Shown here piece by piece: positions 5,572 through 5,687 of a DNA stretch of 5,687 nt (its first letter is position 1; each line of letters opens with the position of its first letter). Both the position numbers and the translations under genes were made by a program. This stretch comes from Methanosarcinaceae archaeon. Lineage in GTDB: Archaea > Halobacteriota > Methanosarcinia > Methanosarcinales > Methanosarcinaceae. The DNA is taken from NCBI GenBank assembly GCA_028690255.1, contig JAQVBP010000049.1, positions 6,363-12,049 on the forward strand, in the 5' to 3' direction. The notes beneath the pieces are model-generated. The model did not search any database, was not told the DNA's origin, and saw only the letters and a program-made list of their open reading frames with translations.

Positions 5572-5580
5572 TTAATATAT
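5572..5580 (-). promoter_or_regulatory. Candidate TATA box for the membrane protein/phasin-like pair
   Basis: On the minus strand this reads ATATATTAA, preceded by CAGAGG, within the 68-nt gap after the ATPase stop codon. With usual spacing the start site falls near 5550 and the leader is about 30 nt with AGGTGA near its end. It suggests that the pair can be transcribed independently of the ATPase, though read-through is also possible. Confidence 0.4.
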
Positions 5581-5589
5581 CCTCTGAAC

Positions 5590-5687
5590 TTATTTAATTC
5601 TGCTTCTCTTCATGAGCAGGGAATTGGTCGTTACTGAAACCGAACTCAGGGCCATGAAAGCCGCAGCAAGCTCAGGGGAGATAAGCA
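5590..5687 (-). CDS. copA: C-terminal end of a copper-type P1B ATPase (partial)
   Basis: Only the last 31 complete codons and the stop are in the window; the gene continues past the right edge. The frame reads LISPELAAAFMALSSVSVTT then NSLLMKRSRIK. The pattern PE-x-AAA-x-MA-x-SSVSV-x-x-NSL is the well-known end of Cu-transporting P-type ATPases. The Met and Ser residues of MALSS in the last transmembrane helix are known metal ligands in copper pumps such as Archaeoglobus CopA. The protein would export copper across the cell membrane using ATP. A Cu(I) or Cu(II) preference cannot be decided without the CPC or CPH motif, which lies outside the window. Confidence 0.85.
   Translation of the reverse strand, partial: LISPELAAAFMALSSVSVTTNSLLMKRSRIK

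Overview
The window looks like a piece of a methanogenic archaeon, most likely Methanosarcina or a close relative in the Methanosarcinales. This is inferred from gene content, archaeal-type signals (AT-rich TATA-like boxes instead of bacterial -35/-10 pairs, strong GGAGG/GAGGT ribosome binding sites about 9 nt before ATG), AT-rich intergenic DNA against GC-richer genes, and a membrane-bound winged-helix regulator of a type common in Euryarchaeota. No database was searched.

Layout. 1-149: non-coding downstream flank with short imperfect direct repeats. 150-1678 (minus strand): a two-gene operon of a stand-alone ACT-domain protein followed by an ACT-less homoserine dehydrogenase (hom), i.e. the aspartate-to-homoserine step with its probable allosteric partner on a separate polypeptide. 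1679-1971: AT-rich gap with candidate promoters for that operon. 1972-3051 (minus): a single-pass membrane protein with an outside beta-sandwich-like domain and a cytoplasmic winged helix-turn-helix. 3052-3336: a divergent intergenic region with a perfect 9-bp inverted repeat close to the regulator's start. 3337-4868 (plus): two translationally linked genes, a secreted coiled-coil protein with two low-complexity repeat tracts (one packed with N-glycosylation sequons) and a very acidic small putative lipoprotein. A hairpin at 4873-4896 lies between convergent genes. 4881-5521 (minus): a phasin-like coiled-coil protein and, upstream of it, a small two-TM membrane protein. 5590-5687 (minus): the C-terminal end of a copper-type P1B ATPase.

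How it fits together. The hom pair is ordinary amino-acid metabolism with an interesting split-regulator design. The most intriguing part is 1972-4868: a transmembrane one-component regulator, a palindrome that could be its operator, and a divergent secreted-glycoprotein/lipoprotein operon, which together could form a cell-surface sensing or envelope module. That link is inference from gene order only. The small membrane protein and phasin-like gene may be read together after the copper ATPase, but a promoter-like sequence separates them from it.
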